This document shows positions 1-11,843 of a DNA stretch of 64,000 bases, piece by piece. The stretch spans positions 1,358,843 to 1,422,842 of the forward strand of contig JAOWBW010000250.1 in NCBI GenBank assembly GCA_026119855.1, in the 5' to 3' direction. Below the pieces are notes generated by a model. It worked only from the letters and a program-made list of their open reading frames with translations. It was not told where the DNA came from and did not search any database. The first letter of the stretch is position 1; every line of letters starts with the position of its first letter. The DNA is from Campanula takesimana. Lineage: Eukaryota; Streptophyta; Magnoliopsida; Asterales; Campanulaceae. The position numbers and the translations under genes were made by a program.

Positions 1-15
1 TAATGGTATAGGATT

Positions 16-57
16 CCTACGTATCCCGTTCGCGGGGAATCAAGCCAAACGTAGTTC
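16..57 (-). other. Structured motif 1, copy 1
   Basis: On the minus strand: GAACTACG, a TTTGGCTTGAT linker, an inner hairpin (TCCC/GGGA, or CCCG-cgaa-CGGG), then ATACGTAGG. The outer stem is CTACG/CGTAG. It lies in the sense orientation of element D, near its expected 3' end. Confidence 0.75.
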
Positions 58-109
58 GGAGGTACGCGGGGTTACTTAGATCCGCAAGGAGGCATGACTC
101 TAGGGGTCA

Positions 110-225
110 GAGGCGAGACATGGTCAACTTGGCTCTATGGGAGAGGGTTGACTTGCTGGGGATACGGTCAACTTGACTCTATAGGAGAGGGTTGACTTGC
201 ACGGGACAGATTTTTACTGGGCTTA
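110..225. repeat. Short TTGAC/GTCAA-rich repeat
   Basis: About two and a half copies of a unit with GGTCAACTTG, a CTCTATRGGAGAGGG block and GTTGACTTGC. It introduces the longer array to its right and has the same TTGAC content. Confidence 0.6.
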
Positions 226-239
226 CGTCGGGGACGGCC

Positions 240-945
240 TATGGTGACTATTCTAAGTCCAAGCTTGACCAGGGTCAACTCCATCTTCGGGGAGATTGAC
301 AGGAAAACTGGTCTTACATCCCTTTAAGGACTGCCGGGACAAAGGCTCTAGCCTATAACGACTATTCTAAGTCTAAGCTTGACCGGGGTCAACTCCATAT
401 TTCGGGAGATTGACGGGAAAACTGGTCTTACGTCCCTCTAAGGACTGCCGGGACAAAGGCTCTAGCCTATAACGACTATTCTAAGTCTAAGCTTGACCGG
501 GGTCAACTCCGTCTTTGGGGAGATTGACGGGAAAACTGGTCTTACGTCCCCCTAAGGACTGCCGGGACAAAGGCTCTAGCCTATAACGACTATTCTAAGT
601 CATAGCTTGACCGGGGTCAACTCCATCTTTGGGGAGATTGACGGGAAAACTGGTCTTACGTCCCTCTAAGGACTGCCGGGACAAAGGCTCTAGCCTATAA
701 CGACTATTCTAAGTCATAGCTTGACGGGGTCAACTCCATCTTTGGGGAGATTGACAGGAAAACTGGTCTTACGTCCCTCTAAGGACTGCCGGGACAAAGG
801 ATCTAGCCTATAACGACTATTCTAACTCTAAGCTTGACCGGGGTCAACTCCATCTTTGGGGAGATTGACGGGAAAACTGGTCTTACGTCCCTCTAAGGAC
901 TGCCGGGACAAATGCTCTAGCCTATAACGACTATTCTAAGTCATA
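240..945. repeat. 114-bp tandem array
   Basis: Six copies, with the landmark GCCTATAACG at 351, 465, 579, 693, 806 and 920 (spacing 114, 114, 114, 113, 114). Each unit holds CTTGACCGGGGTCAACTCC, itself an imperfect inverted repeat of TTGACC/GGTCAA, plus CTGGTCTTACGTCC. The array lies in the 3' half of element D. No coding sense is evident. Confidence 0.9.
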
Positions 946-1145
946 GCTAATGGGCTTACGTCGGGGACGACCATAATAAGCATCAAGCAGAAGACCATTT
1001 CAATTTCCAAATTTTAACTGGGCTTACGTCGAGGACGGCCATAATAAGCATTAAGCAAAAGACCATTTCAAATTCCAAATTTTAACTGGGCTTACGCCGA
1101 GGACGGCCACATTTAATTTCACAAAGTTGGGCTTACGTCGCTAGG
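946..1145. repeat. About 68-bp tandem array
   Basis: Four degenerate units, each beginning GGGCTTACGYCG at about 949, 1020, 1087 and 1129, the last one short. Units contain GACGGCCATAATAAGCAT and an AAGACCATTTCAA stretch. It directly follows the 114-bp array and shares its CTTACGTC core. Confidence 0.75.
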
Positions 1146-1472
1146 ATTGCCTGTGGTGACTTTGGGAACCTAAATTTTCTAGGTTCAATTCAAGTTGCAT
1201 GAGCCAAGGAGGGCATTTCCGAATCTTGGGGAAAAAATCTTGTTCAAGGTGCGAGGGGCACAAGGGTAATTTTAGGCTGAGATTTTTCTTAGCCCAAACC
1301 ATCTGTACGGCTTAAGAAGGCGTCTCCTTCTTTTTTCAAAAGGCATCCATACGTATGGTTGCCTCAATCTATTCGAACTCAGACGAGAAAACAGAGAGAA
1401 AAGAGGCGATTTTGAGAGGGAAAACTCCATCAATTTCCAAATTTTCTTACTCGGATTCCTCAAGGATTGATC

Positions 1473-4240
1473 ATGGCGGGACGGGCACACGCGGGTTATT
1501 CTAGAGGGGCGGAGAAGAGGCTAGACATGGCTCGAAACTTTCGAGGCTACGCTATCAATCTCCGGGATGAGGGAGCGGGTTTCTACAAGTCTCCCACGAT
1601 TCACTTGTGCCATGGCGACCGGGTAAGCATTCTTCCTACTCACATTTGAGCCTTGCACGTCTTTCCTAGGCCTAGGGTTCTTATCCATGCCATTTGAGAT
1701 CTTCGCATTTCTTGACGCGATTTCATGAAATTGACCTCATTTTTGTGTCATTAGGACCATTAGGGACGTGAGTATGTGCTCATTGCCTCATTTGGACATG
1801 CCTAGCTAAACTTCCCAAAATCAAAATATGTTGCCCGTAGTCCATGCATAAACTACTTGTACCTTAGGTTCGACTAGTCATTTTGGCACAGTTAAGTGCA
1901 TGCTAGCATTTCCTAGGATAAGTTGTTGTATGTTTGTGGGGGAAATTATGGGATGGGCATATTATTGTTGAGACCAAAATGACAATTTCTCCGAAAGTGA
2001 CTATGCCTTTTCGGGATGGAAAGATTATGACACTTGAAAATGACTTATGCATTTTTTAAAGGGGACGGGAACTTTTTTCCAAAAATGACCCTTAAAATGA
2101 CTTATGCAATTTTAAAGGGGACGGAAACTTTTCTCCAAAAATGGCCCTTAAAATGACTTATGCAATTTTAAAGGGGACATAAACTTTTCTCTAAAAATGG
2201 CCCTTAAAATGACTTATGCAATTTTAAAGGGGACATGAACTTTTCTCTAAAAATGGCCCTTAAAATGACTTATGCAATTTTAAAGGGGACATGAACTTTT
2301 CTCTAAAAATGGCCCTTAAAATGACTTATGCAATTTTAAAGGGGGCAGGAACTTTTCTCCAAAAATGACCAATTTTAAAGGGGACATGAACTTTTCTCCA
2401 AAAATGACCCTTAAAATGACTTATGCAATTTTAAAGGGGACGGAAACTTTTCTCTAAAAATGGCCCTTAAAATGACTTATGCAATTTTAAAGGGGACATG
2501 AACTTTTCTCTAAAAATGACCCTTAAAATGACTTATGCAATTTTAAAGGGGACGGAAACTTTTCTCTCATTTGTTTTTTTTTTTTTGTGAAATCATTATG
2601 AGTATTGGTATCTGTAAACTGTGTTATTCATACCTTTGCTGTGTTTACCTGTAGGGTGGTGATCCCAAGTCTCGAGGGTCGCCGGATGCTTGCTTCTCTT
2701 TGTGGGAAGCCATGCCTGAGTCTGTTGATGATGCTCCCGGTCCGAGGGAGTGGGTGGCACGCACGGGACTGGTGCCTTTTATAGAGGCTGTGGGCTAGCT
2801 GGTGAACACCAATAGGAGTATGAGGCTTCTTAATGCCCTGGGTGAATATTGGTGGGACACAACCCACACGTTCCATCTGAGCTGGGGAGAGGTGACTGTG
2901 ACCCCTACTGACTTTGCGATGATTACCGGGCTTTCCTTTGGCGGGCATCCGGTTGTTTGGAGGGATAGGATCCCCGAGGCCGAGATCAGGGCGCTCATTG
3001 GATTTTCAGGTCCTACCAAGGGTTTGGGCATCCTAGTGCAAACAGTCGAGAGGGTCATTCGGGCCAAATTTCTAGAGTATGTGGCGGGCCGGATTACCGC
3101 TGAGCAGCTTGGGCGCTCCTATGTGTGGCTCCTCCTCAGTAGCACCATTTTTGCCAATGCTGACACTACCTGTAGTTCCCTCTTCTTGGGTCTTTGACTA
3201 CACCTGAGGCCATCAGAGACATTACTTGGGGTGAGGCTGGTCTGGCCGAGCTATTCATGGAGCTCGACAAGTATAGCCGGAAAGCGAGCAAGTCTTTGGC
3301 TTGCTTTCAGTTTGCCCTAGAGGTACTTCCACTTCGGCCTTTGCTTTACTTTTTGCATTCGGCCTATTCTTCATTTCAGTGTGCTGACGGCTTTCCTTGC
3401 CGTTTCTTTTGTAGGCTTGGTACTACGATATCTTTGGCAACTATCCATGGAGGCTGGCTCTTGACCGGACCTCATCTTTCCGGCCATGACCTGCTGGCTA
3501 GGGAAGCTCGGGAGAAGAGAGGGTCTAAGGGACGAGTTTCTGTCCGTTCTGCTGATGTGAAAGCGGTTTTGAGGGGTGACATGCCAGCGGAGCTCAACCT
3601 TTTCCCTTGGTCTCGGTATGGGGGGGGGAGGTGGTCTTTGATCCGAGCGAAAGCCCTGAGGGTGACCAGACAGAGGAGATTGCTGGTGGGGTTTAGAGGC
3701 GAGGCCTTTTATTTAGGTGAGAGGGTTTTGTGGCAGCATGGACTAGGCCTCATGCAGAGGGTGCCCGTTGATCTGCCCGAGACCATGTTCGTTGCTGATC
3801 GTGGGGATGACCCTTTTCTCATGGGAGCGGATGCCGATGAATTGATCACTGATGAGACATACGGGCGGTTTGTGCCACGAGGCTGAGATCGCCACAGGTG
3901 GTGGCCTCTGGGGTAGCTCCTCCAGTGTGGCAGGACTATTCTTTCATTTATGCTGACGGCCGGGTTCACATGGTGGCCGTGTCTGTCGCAGGAGGGGAAG
4001 CCCCGGTTGGAGAAATTCCCGTTGACGCGGTATGCATTCTTTTCCATTTGTGCACACTCATCCCATATTTCTGTCTCCTCCCTTGCTGAGCAGTTTCCTT
4101 ATCCATGTGCAGGTTGCTGCGCGAGCTTTGCTGGGGAGGCCTTCTCTCCTAAAACGGGCCAAAAGGTGGCTAAAGAGGTTCGTTGGGCGCTCTTCTAAGG
4201 GGCCTCGGACAGAATCCAGGTTTGCACCGGCAGAAACTCG
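1473..4240 (+). pseudogene. Plant mobile domain (PMD, MAIN-like) gene, broken, with introns
   Basis: Recognised by the PMD hallmark after ETHTFH-type sequence: WWDTTHTFHLSWGEVTVTP then a DFAMITGL-like segment (about 2870-2930), followed by WLLLSS, DITWGEAGLAELF and YPWRLAL. Proposed exons: 1473-1622 (ATG at 1473, donor GTAAGC), 2655-3322 (acceptor TGTAG), 3415-4029 (donor GTATGC) and 4113-4240 (acceptor GTGCAG, donor GTGAGT). Intron 1 holds the 56-bp array. Damage: in-frame TAG at 2796-2798, frame changes near 3190, 3490 and 3885, and an unresolved C-terminus after 4240. The PMD family includes MAIN/MAIL1 proteins tied to silencing and genome stability, and PMDs are also found within plant transposons. 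Here the gene lies antisense inside element D, which would explain why introns survived: they could not be spliced from the element's own RNA. Origin by capture is inferred. Confidence 0.75.
2036..2566. repeat. 56-bp tandem array in PMD intron 1
   Basis: About nine units, for example AATTTTAAAGGGG at 2108 and 2164, followed by AACTTTTCTCYAAAAATGRCC and CTTAAAATGACTTATGC. One unit, around 2370, is internally shortened. The array ends in a T-rich tract just before the exon 2 acceptor. Confidence 0.9.
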
Positions 4241-5696
4241 GTGAGTGGTGGGGAGAGGCCTTTCCATCGGTCGTCGAGCGTGGAGCTACCGCCGTCCTTT
4301 GTTCGTCGCCATACCTTAGGCGGGGCTGATTTGGAGGCTTTCATGATTCGCTCCGTGATCCTGGCTCCCACGAGATCGCTCCGGACCCATTTGCCCACTT
4401 GGCCTTAGAGCGCGTGGATCCCCTGCCAGCAAGACATTCGGGTTTTCACTCCCAGATTCCTCCTTCCTTCTTTCCAGGCCAATCCTCTTCGGGTAAGGTT
4501 CCAGCATGGCAGAGTCCCATTTTCTTCTTTGACCCTAGCATGTACCCGCGTCGTCCTTTGGAGAGAGTTCATTCGCCTCCGGAGGATCCTTACCCAGATT
4601 CAGACTAGGGTGCACCAACCTGAACAATCTTTCTTTTGCTTGTTTTATTCGAAAACAGTGTATGAAAATGTTATCTTTGGTTGTTTAAATCATTGTAAAT
4701 TCATCATTTATGCCTGGCTTGGGCCTCGAGAGGGCTTTGTGGTCATTATTGGACCGTCGGGGATTCCCAAGATGTGTTTGGACTCAATCACGAGGGGTTT
4801 GACAGACTTTGAACAAGCGAAATGAGTTTAGCTTGTGGGAGATCAGTTGATATAGGCTGCTGATGTGAATTTTTTCACAGGGACAAAACCAGCCGTACGG
4901 GTATTCAAGCATGGTTGACTTTTTCGACCAAATTTTCTGGGTGCTTCTGGGGAATTTTGACAGATGAGGGTTTATTTGGCTTAGACTGTTTTACTCAAAG
5001 CATGACTTTTTGTCGGTCTTTCCATTGCACGATTACGGCATAGCCAGCCCCATTTGATGTCTTGTCGAGACTAATCCTCAGGTTTTCGACCACGGTTTGC
5101 CAGCCCCAGTGTTTCACCTTTCCGGAATCATTCCTCGGGTTTCTTTCCCTTAATTGTCCAACCATATCACTTTTCTCCTTTCCATATTTCCTTTATCTTC
5201 CCTCTTTAGGAGTGGCCTAGTTGACTTTTGACACAGACGAAAGCAAAAGTTGACTTTGACACGGACAAGAGCAGATTACACTTGCTCACGCGAGTAAACA
5301 CACATAGGCTTTTACGGGAGTGAGTCCCTTTTCTGAGAGAGGAAGCCTATGGACAGAAATTCACGTGTTTGGCTCTTTCCTAAGATGTGGAAGAGAAGAC
5401 TTGTCGAGGCATTCGAAATCAGCTTCAATTAATGTAATCAAGATGTTTGCTTGAACAGATCTGATTAGTATTTAGGTCAAAATTCAAGTAATTAGCCTTA
5501 ACGTGCATAACTGTTACGACCCATTGGGATTAAGATTCGATCAATGGCAAGATCGGGAGGAGAAGTTGTTTATGGGGGGATTAGTCATTATCTGGAGAAT
5601 TGGTCATTGATGGGACCGGGGAAGGAGAACCGGGTCATTTTGGGAGGACCAAGGTTGTATGGATTCATTTCGTGTTATGACCGGACCCGAAGGTTG
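4241..5696. other. Non-coding element D sequence between PMD remnant and motif 1
   Basis: No convincing coding sequence. 4241-4620 may hold a degraded PMD C-terminus. A CCGTACGG palindrome sits at 4893-4900. The stretch around 5340-5430 (GTTTGGCTCTTTCCTAAG, then GAAGACTTGTCGAGG) matches element F near 51920-51990, which ties D and F together. Confidence 0.6.
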
Positions 5697-5739
5697 CCTA
5701 CGTTCCCCTCAGTGTGAGGAGCTCAGGTCATCGTAGTTC
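5697..5739 (-). other. Structured motif 1, copy 2
   Basis: Outer stem CTACG/CGTAG; linker ATGACCTGAG; inner hairpin CTCCTCA-cac-TGAGGGG (one G-U pair). In sense it is followed by GCAACCTTCGGGTCCGGTC, as in element A at 30664. It lies about 850 nt downstream of the Gag-like ORF. Confidence 0.8.
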
Positions 5740-6588
5740 GGCTCTGGGCCACTTTGGCCGGGGTTGGTATCTTTTGCTGTCTCGGAGGACGTCATTGCTG
5801 ACTTTGCCTTGGTGAACTCTTTGAGATGGGCCTTTTTGGGTGTACCCTTTTTGATATGGACGGGCTATTTAATGCAAGCATTTTTTTTTTAGGGGAACGG
5901 GCGCCCATCAGCCCCAACTTGTCATCGTGGGCATTGGCTTTTTTTTTTTCACCGTTTTTCACCTATCCTATCTTTGATTTTGACAATTCGGGAAGTCTGC
6001 ATGTGCACTTATGGCTGAACTTTGGTGGCTGAGCAACAACGTCCTCGTCTTTTCACTGTCTCGGGATGCTTTTAATGTGCATCGGAGTTTGCCTCAGAAA
6101 GGTGTCTTGGGTCGTGTATCGGGTAGTGTATGGGGGAAGATTTGCCATTGATGGTCTCCTTCATGCCAAGGGTCACAACATTCATTCATCTTAAGATTAA
6201 TCATTGGAATTTAGAACCTTTTACGTTTAGATCCATTCATCCCTTTATGAGTCGTTGTTGACTTCTATGTTTGGGGGAATCAACTCATCATATTGGGGAT
6301 ATAACAATCATTTGGAAACATTAATGGGAGTGATTCTGAGAGTTAGTGTAATTTTTCAAATAATGCCTCAAGTCTAGGGAGAATAGAAGTAAAAGACAAT
6401 TCATTTCATGGAAGACTCAATTTTTACAACTCTGGACTTGACTATTGACTCAACCATCGCCAATTGTGGCTTTTTACATACCTTGGCCTCGCAGGGCCTT
6501 TTGGGAAAGCTAAAAGAAAAAGAAAGACAAAAGACTATATCCACTACGGATTTAGGAGACTCTCTAGAACACAAATACAAGGCCACTC
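5740..6588. other. Element D spacer downstream of the Gag-like ORF
   Basis: No credible gene. 6180-6420 (TTAAGATTAATCATTGG, GAGTCGTTGTTGACTTC, CTCAAGTCTAGGGAGAA) is alignable by eye with element F 53150-53380, in the same place relative to the Gag-like ORF. Confidence 0.6.
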
Positions 6589-7425
6589 CTAACAACTTCT
6601 TCTCTTCCTCATTCCTTCTCCTTGCGTCCTTGGCTCAGACCCACTTGTCCCCTCGTTTGGTAATGAAACCCTCATCAATGAGTGCTTGGATGTGATTTCT
6701 CGGGTGAGACATGCATTTGTGGAATGACCTGGTGCTTGGTGGTATTTGCAATGTTGTTTTGGGTCGTGACGGGCTCCGACCGGCTCCGTCCATATCACAT
6801 GTCGGCCAAGAAGCTCAACCTTACCGGCCTCGAGTAGGTGGTCTAACACTTGCTCTCTAGGCATTCCCAACTCATGGAACCAGCGGTAGTGAGCCCCTTT
6901 GCCCTGGAGGTGAAATTCTCCCACAGCCGCCGTGGGCTTTCCATGGGATACCGCGACAGGTCGGAGCTGATCGCGGGGCTCTTGTTCGACCTGAGCCAGC
7001 TGGTTGGGGGCAGTCTTTGGTGGGGAGGAAGACTTCTCGGAATACCTTTTGAGCTCCTCAATGGACTTCACAATTTCGTGGAGGCACTCTCGGGTGTTCC
7101 TTGAGTTGTGCCTTTCCAATTTATCGGTCAAGTCTGCTTGGCTATGTAGGAGATCATACCGGCGATCATATTTTTCCTCAAGGTCCTTTTTGAGTCTCTT
7201 TCCCCCCTCTTCCCATAGTTCCTCGACTTTCTTGTGAAGTACCTCCTTGATCTCCTTCTGAAGTTGTTGGACCACTTTGATCGCTTCATTGCGGTCGACC
7301 TCCATATTTCGCATTTGGTCTCTCATTGTATCCACCGTTCGTTCCAGGAGCTTAACCCTACCCTCTAGCCATGCTTGCACATCCAAACGGACATCTGCCT
7401 CGACTACTTGGGACTTGTTTTCCAT
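6589..7425 (-). CDS. Small coiled-coil Gag-like protein of element D
   Basis: 278 residues with an ATG at 7425. Residues about 15-120 are rich in E, K, R, L and Q and look like a long coiled coil (VVQQLQKEIKEVLHKKVEEL). A proline-rich linker follows. Residues about 225-240 hold CKYHQAPGHSTNAC, a C-X2-H-X4-H-X4-C knuckle with the spacing of a retroviral CCHC finger but His at the second position. The same knuckle occurs in the Gag of elements A and B and in the small ORF of F. The capsid domain seen in A and B is not recognisable, and there is no protease or RT. The probable role is RNA binding or packaging for a non-autonomous element. The reading frame is open despite the age of the region. 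Function is inferred. Confidence 0.7.
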   Translation of the reverse strand: MENKSQVVEADVRLDVQAWLEGRVKLLERTVDTMRDQMRNMEVDRNEAIKVVQQLQKEIKEVLHKKVEELWEEGGKRLKKDLEEKYDRRYDLLHSQADLTDKLERHNSRNTRECLHEIVKSIEELKRYSEKSSSPPKTAPNQLAQVEQEPRDQLRPVAVSHGKPTAAVGEFHLQGKGAHYRWFHELGMPREQVLDHLLEAGKVELLGRHVIWTEPVGARHDPKQHCKYHQAPGHSTNACLTREITSKHSLMRVSLPNEGTSGSEPRTQGEGMRKRRSC

Positions 7426-9086
7426 TGTTTCTTATCTTACAAATGACCAACAAACCGTAAGGGCACCGTGGAAGGATTTTTCGGGAAGTCATGCTTTGAA
7501 GTAAAACAAAAACTCGACACACAAGAGACACTGACTTGAAGGGGATAACAAGTTTGTCTCTTCTTTAGGGGGAAGAAACCCAAGCCAAGCGTTTTGATGA
7601 ATTTAGCAATTCCCTTTTCCTTTTATTTTTTTAAAAAATCATTTATTCTTTGGATTATCTTAGCCGGCTTTGTCACATAAACAAACGTTAGTGCACAATT
7701 CAGGGGCTCAACTTTCATTATTTCATTTTTCTCAAGGCATGTCTTATTCCTAATTGGTTGGAAAAGATCGCTCTTCTTTTTCGCAACTATTCTATAACCC
7801 TGGATCAGTGGAGGCCATCACTACGTCTATAGACCCCTCGTTTTTCACTTGTATTGCACGCTCCTAAGGACGGACTATCCCGGGCATGGGTCCTATAGGG
7901 CACGCAGCTTCCACCGATCAAAAGAAATGAACCTAGGGTCTAGTGCATCATAAGGTTCCCAATACGCGGGTCATCCTAATCATGGTTAAGCCCCAGTCGG
8001 GATCGAGATTTTTCTCCGAAGGCTACACCGAAGGCTGCACCGACATTCCGACATGACCTCATTTTGAATGAGGCGTCTCGATCCTTGACCATGGGCTTAA
8101 GGATGATTAAAATAACTCGTTCATTAGGGCTTAACGACACGGTGTCACCCTATCCTTAGTACATGGCCCTTGCTAATTGCGGTCGTCACTAACACACAAG
8201 TTGAAGGCTGGTTAGGCCACGTTTGCATTACATCAAGGAGTCACAACTCGGGTATTAATTTGGCCACAATTAGCTTTGAGCACGTATCAAGGATGTGGTA
8301 ACGTGAACTAGACCAAAAACCAACCATAGTCACGGTATTTGTGTGTCACGGACAAGTGTGGTTGACTCGGTTCGGAAGGGAAGGTGGGATGGACCCGTGC
8401 GCGCATCGAAGGGAACAAGAGCGCCCAACGAGCTGCATCGTGGCATCCACCCCAGGTTTAAAGGGTATTTGGAACGTGCACGGTCAAGTGTGCGTGGTGT
8501 GAAGTCATTCTATGCTCCTTTTTGAGTAAAAAGAGAGATTTTCAATTCGTTTTTCGATAGCATGAGCATGACATAAGAAAGATATGAACAAGTATGAACA
8601 AGCATGGATTGAGCAATTTATACACAACAAATCAAGGAATATAAGCAAACAAAGACCAAAACTTGTACATGTACCAAGTTGTGCACAACAAAGAATTTTG
8701 AATCAAACTTTTGCAAAAGAAATATTTTACATTGAAACCCTTTTGTACAAAGCAATTTGTGCACAACAAGAAGACTCAAGAAAAACCCTTACAAAAAGGA
8801 TTATGCACGATGAGGTTTTGGAAACCATTTTATTGACAAAAGATCATGCATAACCAAGTTTTATCACCTTTTAAAATCAAGTTTTGGCCAAAAGAATGAA
8901 GGTAATGTGCACAAGTAAGTCTGTAAATTTGGAATCTGGACAAGTAGAAGCAGAGGGGAACCCAGAATGTTGCAGCCCTGCACCAAACTGTTAATTGGCA
9001 ACATTCTGGCCCCTACCCAAAGTAGCCGTACGGCTAAAGCAAGAGGGTGAAGATTTTTCTCAGTTTCTCCAACTTCTGATCATCAA
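7426..9086 (-). other. Element D leader, distal part
   Basis: The sense-strand leader between primer site and Gag-like ORF, split by element T. No gene is seen. 8580-8900 repeats short pieces of TTGTGCACAACAA type. A CCGTACGG palindrome lies at 9026-9033. The leader continues at 17330-17495. Confidence 0.6.
9082..9086. repeat. Target site duplication of element T (left), ATCAA
   Basis: ATCAA immediately before the left LTR, repeated at 17330-17334 immediately after the right LTR. Confidence 0.92.
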
Positions 9087-11723
9087 TGTCACGACCCGAA
9101 AACTAGGCTCTATTTTATTAGTAATAAATAATTATTATTTATTTATTTGCTTATTTAATTATTTAAATTATTATTTATTTAAATATTTTGTGTGCATTTT
9201 ATGTTCATCATAATTATGCTTAGCATTTTATTTGAGTCATTCGGGTTAGTATAGCATTGTTGGGTCTTAACTGTTAGTGGGGAGTATAAGAAATTGTGAG
9301 TAGTAGGGGAGGGGCCCTAAGTGTAACTTTTTAAAACCATCTTACTTACTCTCTCATCCTCCCTCCCTCACCTCCCCCACTCTCATTTTTTCCCCTACAC
9401 ACTCCATCTCTCTCTCTCTCTTCCATTGCCAAAGAAAGGTAAGTTTCTTCTCTTACTTCTCTCTTCATTTCCTTCCTCTTCCTCTCATTATTTCTCATTT
9501 CTTAAAACATGAATCTTGTTTAGATCGTCGATAGGATCGTAGGAAGCCAAAAATATTCGAGTTCCGGCAACTTTGAGAAAATCCGGGTAAGTTGCTTTTC
9601 CCCCATTTTTTATGCTAAATGTTCATATCATGTTTATATAATGCTTGATGTGTTATATTTGAAGTTTGGTTGAGTTTAGAATTTATTTGGAATTTATTTT
9701 GGGTTTTGGTTAAAAATGGTGATTTTGTTGAATGTTGGGATTTAATCTTGATTTTGGTTGTTATATGAGTTCTTTTAGACCCATAAGTTGCTCTAGTACC
9801 TTAGTATGCTAGTTAGGAGTGTTGGATTTTGGTTTAGTTTTGGTTTGGGTTGAAAATGGAAGAACCCAGTTCATCCCTCCCGATTTCCGGCAGACAAGAG
9901 GGTTGGGCGACCGCCCAAAATATGGTGGGCGACCGCACATCTATCTGAAAGGTTTTGTTCTTGTTTGATGGCTTTTTGTGCGACCGCACAGTCCCTAGTG
10001 GGCGGCCGCACAGAACTTCTGAAAGTTTTCATTTGTTAATTTGTGTGATTGAAGAATGCGTTTTGGTCTAAGTCTTGGGTGTCCTTCTAGTCGACCTTAG
10101 TGAACATTGTAGTACACTCTAGTGATAGAATTGGGTCCTTTCTGATCAAGTTTGTGTTTGAAATTAATTAAGTGTTAATTGGGACTTTGGAACATCTTAT
10201 TGAGGTATTGTTGGTTTGACTTATCTTTGTGATGATCATTTGGTATAGGTTTGGGCATCTTATGATGTGTTCGTGGTTGTTCCAATTGAATTGATTTTCG
10301 AGTAAGACTTGGTCTGGGTTTTAGGCGATGTCCTATAGTACCTAGAGGGTTGTTATTGAACACCAAAGTGTAGGGTTTAGTCCGGTCGTGATCATGTTCT
10401 AATAAGTGTAACCTTTTGGATTCGTTTGGGATAATTTTGGGTTATAGTCGTTGTACTATTTGTGAGTGACCGTTTGGATTGTGTTCTTTATGTGTAACTT
10501 GTGGGTATCATCTTTGGAATGTATTTGGTATGGTTCCTCTTTATGGAATTATCGTGTTCTAATAATCATTGTTGTTGTGCTCTTTATGAGAAATTCCGTT
10601 TATCGTTGTTGTGCTCTTTTATGAGAAACTCGTTGTGTTTATTGTTGTTAAACTCTTCTTGAGTAATCGTTTGCATCTTTATGGTGATTTAATTGTAAGT
10701 TGTTTAATTAAGCTAGTATTTATTACTTAGCATTTATTTGGAAGCCCAGCTGGCATATTTGTTGCATCGGGCGATGGGAAAGATTATAATGGCAAAGCCA
10801 AGTCCATTATAATGTTGACCATTGTTTTGCCCCCTTCTATACCCCTTTTCCAGATTGGCCTTGGAAAAGACAAGTTAGCTTCCTTTGTGAATGTATCTAG
10901 CTACCGAGCATGACTTTGTGTCATGGTTCTTGTCCCTTGTGACACTCTCATTGTTATTGGTTCCGGTACCGGGTTTCTCTTCAGCTTTTATGCTACTATG
11001 AAGATGGTGATTTGTTGATTATTGAAGCTGCGCAGCGACCTTTATTTGGTTCTTTCAGTTGGGTGAAACCTTGGCTATGTATCCACTTATGAGTGTTTAT
11101 TTCAGCTTTATGTGTTGCATGATGAGCTGGTCGTTATTTCCAACCGGTATGGGACGGTTGGCGATAGGGAGCCTCTAATTTGTTGTTATATGTTTATTTA
11201 TATGATTGGTTATTGGATGTTACTGTTCGACAGCATGACACTTATTATTCCGCTGCTATCTGTCTTATGTTAATTGCTATTGGTCATTGCATATTAGCAT
11301 GTCATGTAGTTGCATTAGTAACTTACTGAGATTTTATCTCACCCCGTTTATTTCCATCTTTGTTTTTCCTTAACCCCCCCCAGGAGGAAAAGGATTAGGA
11401 TTCGCGGTTCGAGGAGGACGTCGAGAGGTTTGAGATTTTGGGGCAGGTTGTTATGGATCGGTTTACATTATTTAAATGTATAACCTTTTGGGGATAGTCT
11501 TACCATTATTGACGTCATTAAGAATTTTATATTTTATTCTTTTGGGTATAAGCTGTGGAGCTTATGTTAGATGTACTTTGTTGATTTAAACTTGGATTTG
11601 TAAAACCTTGTGTTATCATCTTTTGGTTCAAAATGGAATTTTTAACTTCTATATTTTAGAGTTTTGGTTCTAAGTCAACGTCCAGCTCGCGATCTCGGGC
11701 CCGCGGGGTTCGGGGTCGCGACA
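9087..11723 (+). repeat. Element T 5' LTR (2637 bp)
   Basis: TG..CA ends with TGTCACGACC/GGTCGCGACA. It contains a CT-rich tract (about 9407-9425) and four GC-rich boxes of GGGCGACCGCACA type at 9905-10015. It lacks a 24-bp segment present in the 3' LTR. Confidence 0.93.
9903..10016. promoter_or_regulatory. Four palindrome-like GCGACCGC boxes in the LTR
   Basis: Boxes read GGGCGACCGCCC, GGGCGACCGCAC, TGCGACCGCACA and GGGCGGCCGCAC, with CTGAAAG between pairs. The same set recurs in the 3' LTR at about 15485-15597. They may be enhancer-like LTR elements; the function is inferred. Confidence 0.45.
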
Positions 11724-11725
11724 GT

Positions 11726-11737
11726 TGGTATCAGAGC
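11726..11737 (+). other. Element T primer binding site (initiator tRNA-Met)
   Basis: TGGTATCAGAGC two bases after the 5' LTR, the usual plant initiator-Met primer complement. Confidence 0.9.
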
Positions 11738-11843
11738 TATGGTTTAGCTCTAAGTATAAGTATAGGTGGACTAGAATGACCTAGGAGGGTAGTGGTGTTC
11801 GGAGTGAGTAACGGTTGATGTTTTATGCAGGTATTTGTTCGAA

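Noticed and set aside
1473..4240. Functional host PMD gene
   Set aside because: An in-frame stop and several frame changes; it lies inside element D.
4399..4825. Plus-strand open frames after the PMD remnant
   Set aside because: Short, no recognisable domain; at most a decayed PMD C-terminus.
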